Assembly (NCBI GenBank): GCA_028714695.1
Contig: JAQTLX010000011.1
Span: 62,001-126,000 of the forward strand
Origin: Ignavibacteria bacterium
GTDB lineage: Bacteria; Bacteroidota; Ignavibacteria; Tepidaquicellales; Tepidaquicellaceae
DNA length: 64,000 bases
Direction: 5' to 3'
In this document: piece after piece, positions 63,478 through 64,000 of the stretch
How the letters are laid out: the number at the start of each line of letters is the position of its first letter
Numbering within the stretch: the first letter of the stretch is position 1
The notes under the pieces: generated by a model
Databases searched by the model: none
Seen by the model: only the letters and a program-made list of their open reading frames with translations
What the model was told of the DNA's origin: nothing
Program-made: the position numbers and the translations under genes

Positions 63478-64000
63478 TTATACGTCTAATTTTTTTGTTT
63501 TATCTACAGACCAGCCTGTTTTCAATCCGATTACAAACCAGCCGAGCGCAAGTGTTCCAAGCGCGAATATTGTATCGCCAATTATCCTAAGCCATCTGAA
63601 TGTGCTCATCATCGGACCCTGCATGAATTCCGCAGAACGTGCATACCACATGCCGTGTTTCACGCTCGCAAATGTCTGCAGAAGACCTACGGGAAGTACG
63701 CTTATTAATACCATCAGCAAAAGACCGATGTTTATTGACCAGAATGCAAAACTGATTACACTATCCTTCCATACATATTTTACCATTAGCCCTTTCAGTA
63801 CGAATAACATCAGTCCGATTCCAAGCATGCCGTAAACACCGAAGAGCGCTGTGTGTCCGTGAACTGCCGTCGTGTTTAATCCCTGCATGTAGTATAATGC
63901 GATAGGAGGATTAATCAGGAATCCGAATATTCCCGCGCCGACAAGATTCCAGAACGCTACAGAAATAAAACAATATATCGGCCACTTGTATGCGCTTATC
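63478..64000 (-). CDS. norB: Nitric oxide reductase large subunit (NorB/NorZ), N-terminus beyond window
   Basis: The frame is open to the window end (base 64000); only about 174 C-terminal residues are visible and the first ATG at 63888 is internal. AFWNLVGAGIFGFLINPPIALYYMQGLNTT and VHGHTALFGVYGMLGIGLMLF with its two histidines of the heme-copper fold match the quinol- and cytochrome-type Nor families; cytochrome oxidases differ here. It reduces NO to N2O at the inner membrane. Whether it is quinol-dependent cannot be told from the visible part. RIC follows 18 bases downstream. Confidence 0.9.
   Translation of the reverse strand, partial: ISAYKWPIYCFISVAFWNLVGAGIFGFLINPPIALYYMQGLNTTAVHGHTALFGVYGMLGIGLMLFVLKGLMVKYVWKDSVISFAFWSINIGLLLMVLISVLPVGLLQTFASVKHGMWYARSAEFMQGPMMSTFRWLRIIGDTIFALGTLALGWFVIGLKTGWSVDKTKKLDV

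Overview
The window looks like a chromosomal segment from an Ignavibacteria-type member of the Bacteroidota/Chlorobiota group. The DNA is AT-rich. Two secreted proteins (minus strand, stops at 11616 and 52032) end in type IX secretion sorting domains with the YPNPFNPVT signature common in Ignavibacteria and relatives. Lipoproteins, WG-repeat, DUF1573, DUF4349 and SPOR proteins and a Rickettsia/Thermus-type isocitrate dehydrogenase fit this placement. No tRNA, rRNA, CRISPR array, prophage or intact insertion sequence was recognised.

Left part (1-16 kb): a partial flavodoxin-fold oxidoreductase, then a plus-strand run of glutamate dehydrogenase, a membrane protein, BamD, a thioesterase and a CcmA-like ATPase. 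A membrane-anchored thioredoxin and a MarR regulator follow and appear to share an operator (TTGCTA...TAGCAA). Next come a CADD-type (pABA) protein, a thioredoxin-TPR protein, a guanine deaminase, and the minus-strand genes chrA, pterin dehydratase and icd. A T9SS cargo with Asp-box repeats and a flippase/methyltransferase pair complete this part.

Middle (17-33 kb): repeat-rich spacers surround a WG-repeat protein, a 2071-residue alpha-2-macroglobulin with a TonB-plug-like insert, and a signal peptidase I whose usual catalytic lysine position holds serine. A five-gene module (27.6-32 kb) encodes a helical protein, an SPFH-SHOCT protein and three zinc-ribbon proteins, two of them membrane proteins. 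It resembles the B. subtilis ydjFGHI (PspA-associated) arrangement and is the best candidate here for a poorly described envelope system.

Right-middle (33-46 kb): ruvB; a rhodanese/MauE/DUF1573 trio; a MATE exporter; and a tightly overlapped four-gene operon of TPR-TM-SPOR protein, MsrC, a small HU-like protein and an HU-TM-SPOR protein. The last could physically connect DNA to septal peptidoglycan. Lnt, PAP2 phosphatase and IspF follow on the other strand.

Right part (46-64 kb): DinB with an inverted repeat upstream and an AT-rich inverted/tandem array at its 3' end, a Rossmann protein, a fused E1 alpha/beta dehydrogenase, a beta-barrel protein, a secreted endonuclease I, a stand-alone RapZ C-terminal domain protein, YbjQ and DUF4349 proteins, a short NuoG, an RNase E/G, Rho, a DUF4189-like protein, a DMT permease, and a nitrosative-stress pair: RIC/ScdA and a nitric oxide reductase large subunit cut by the window end.
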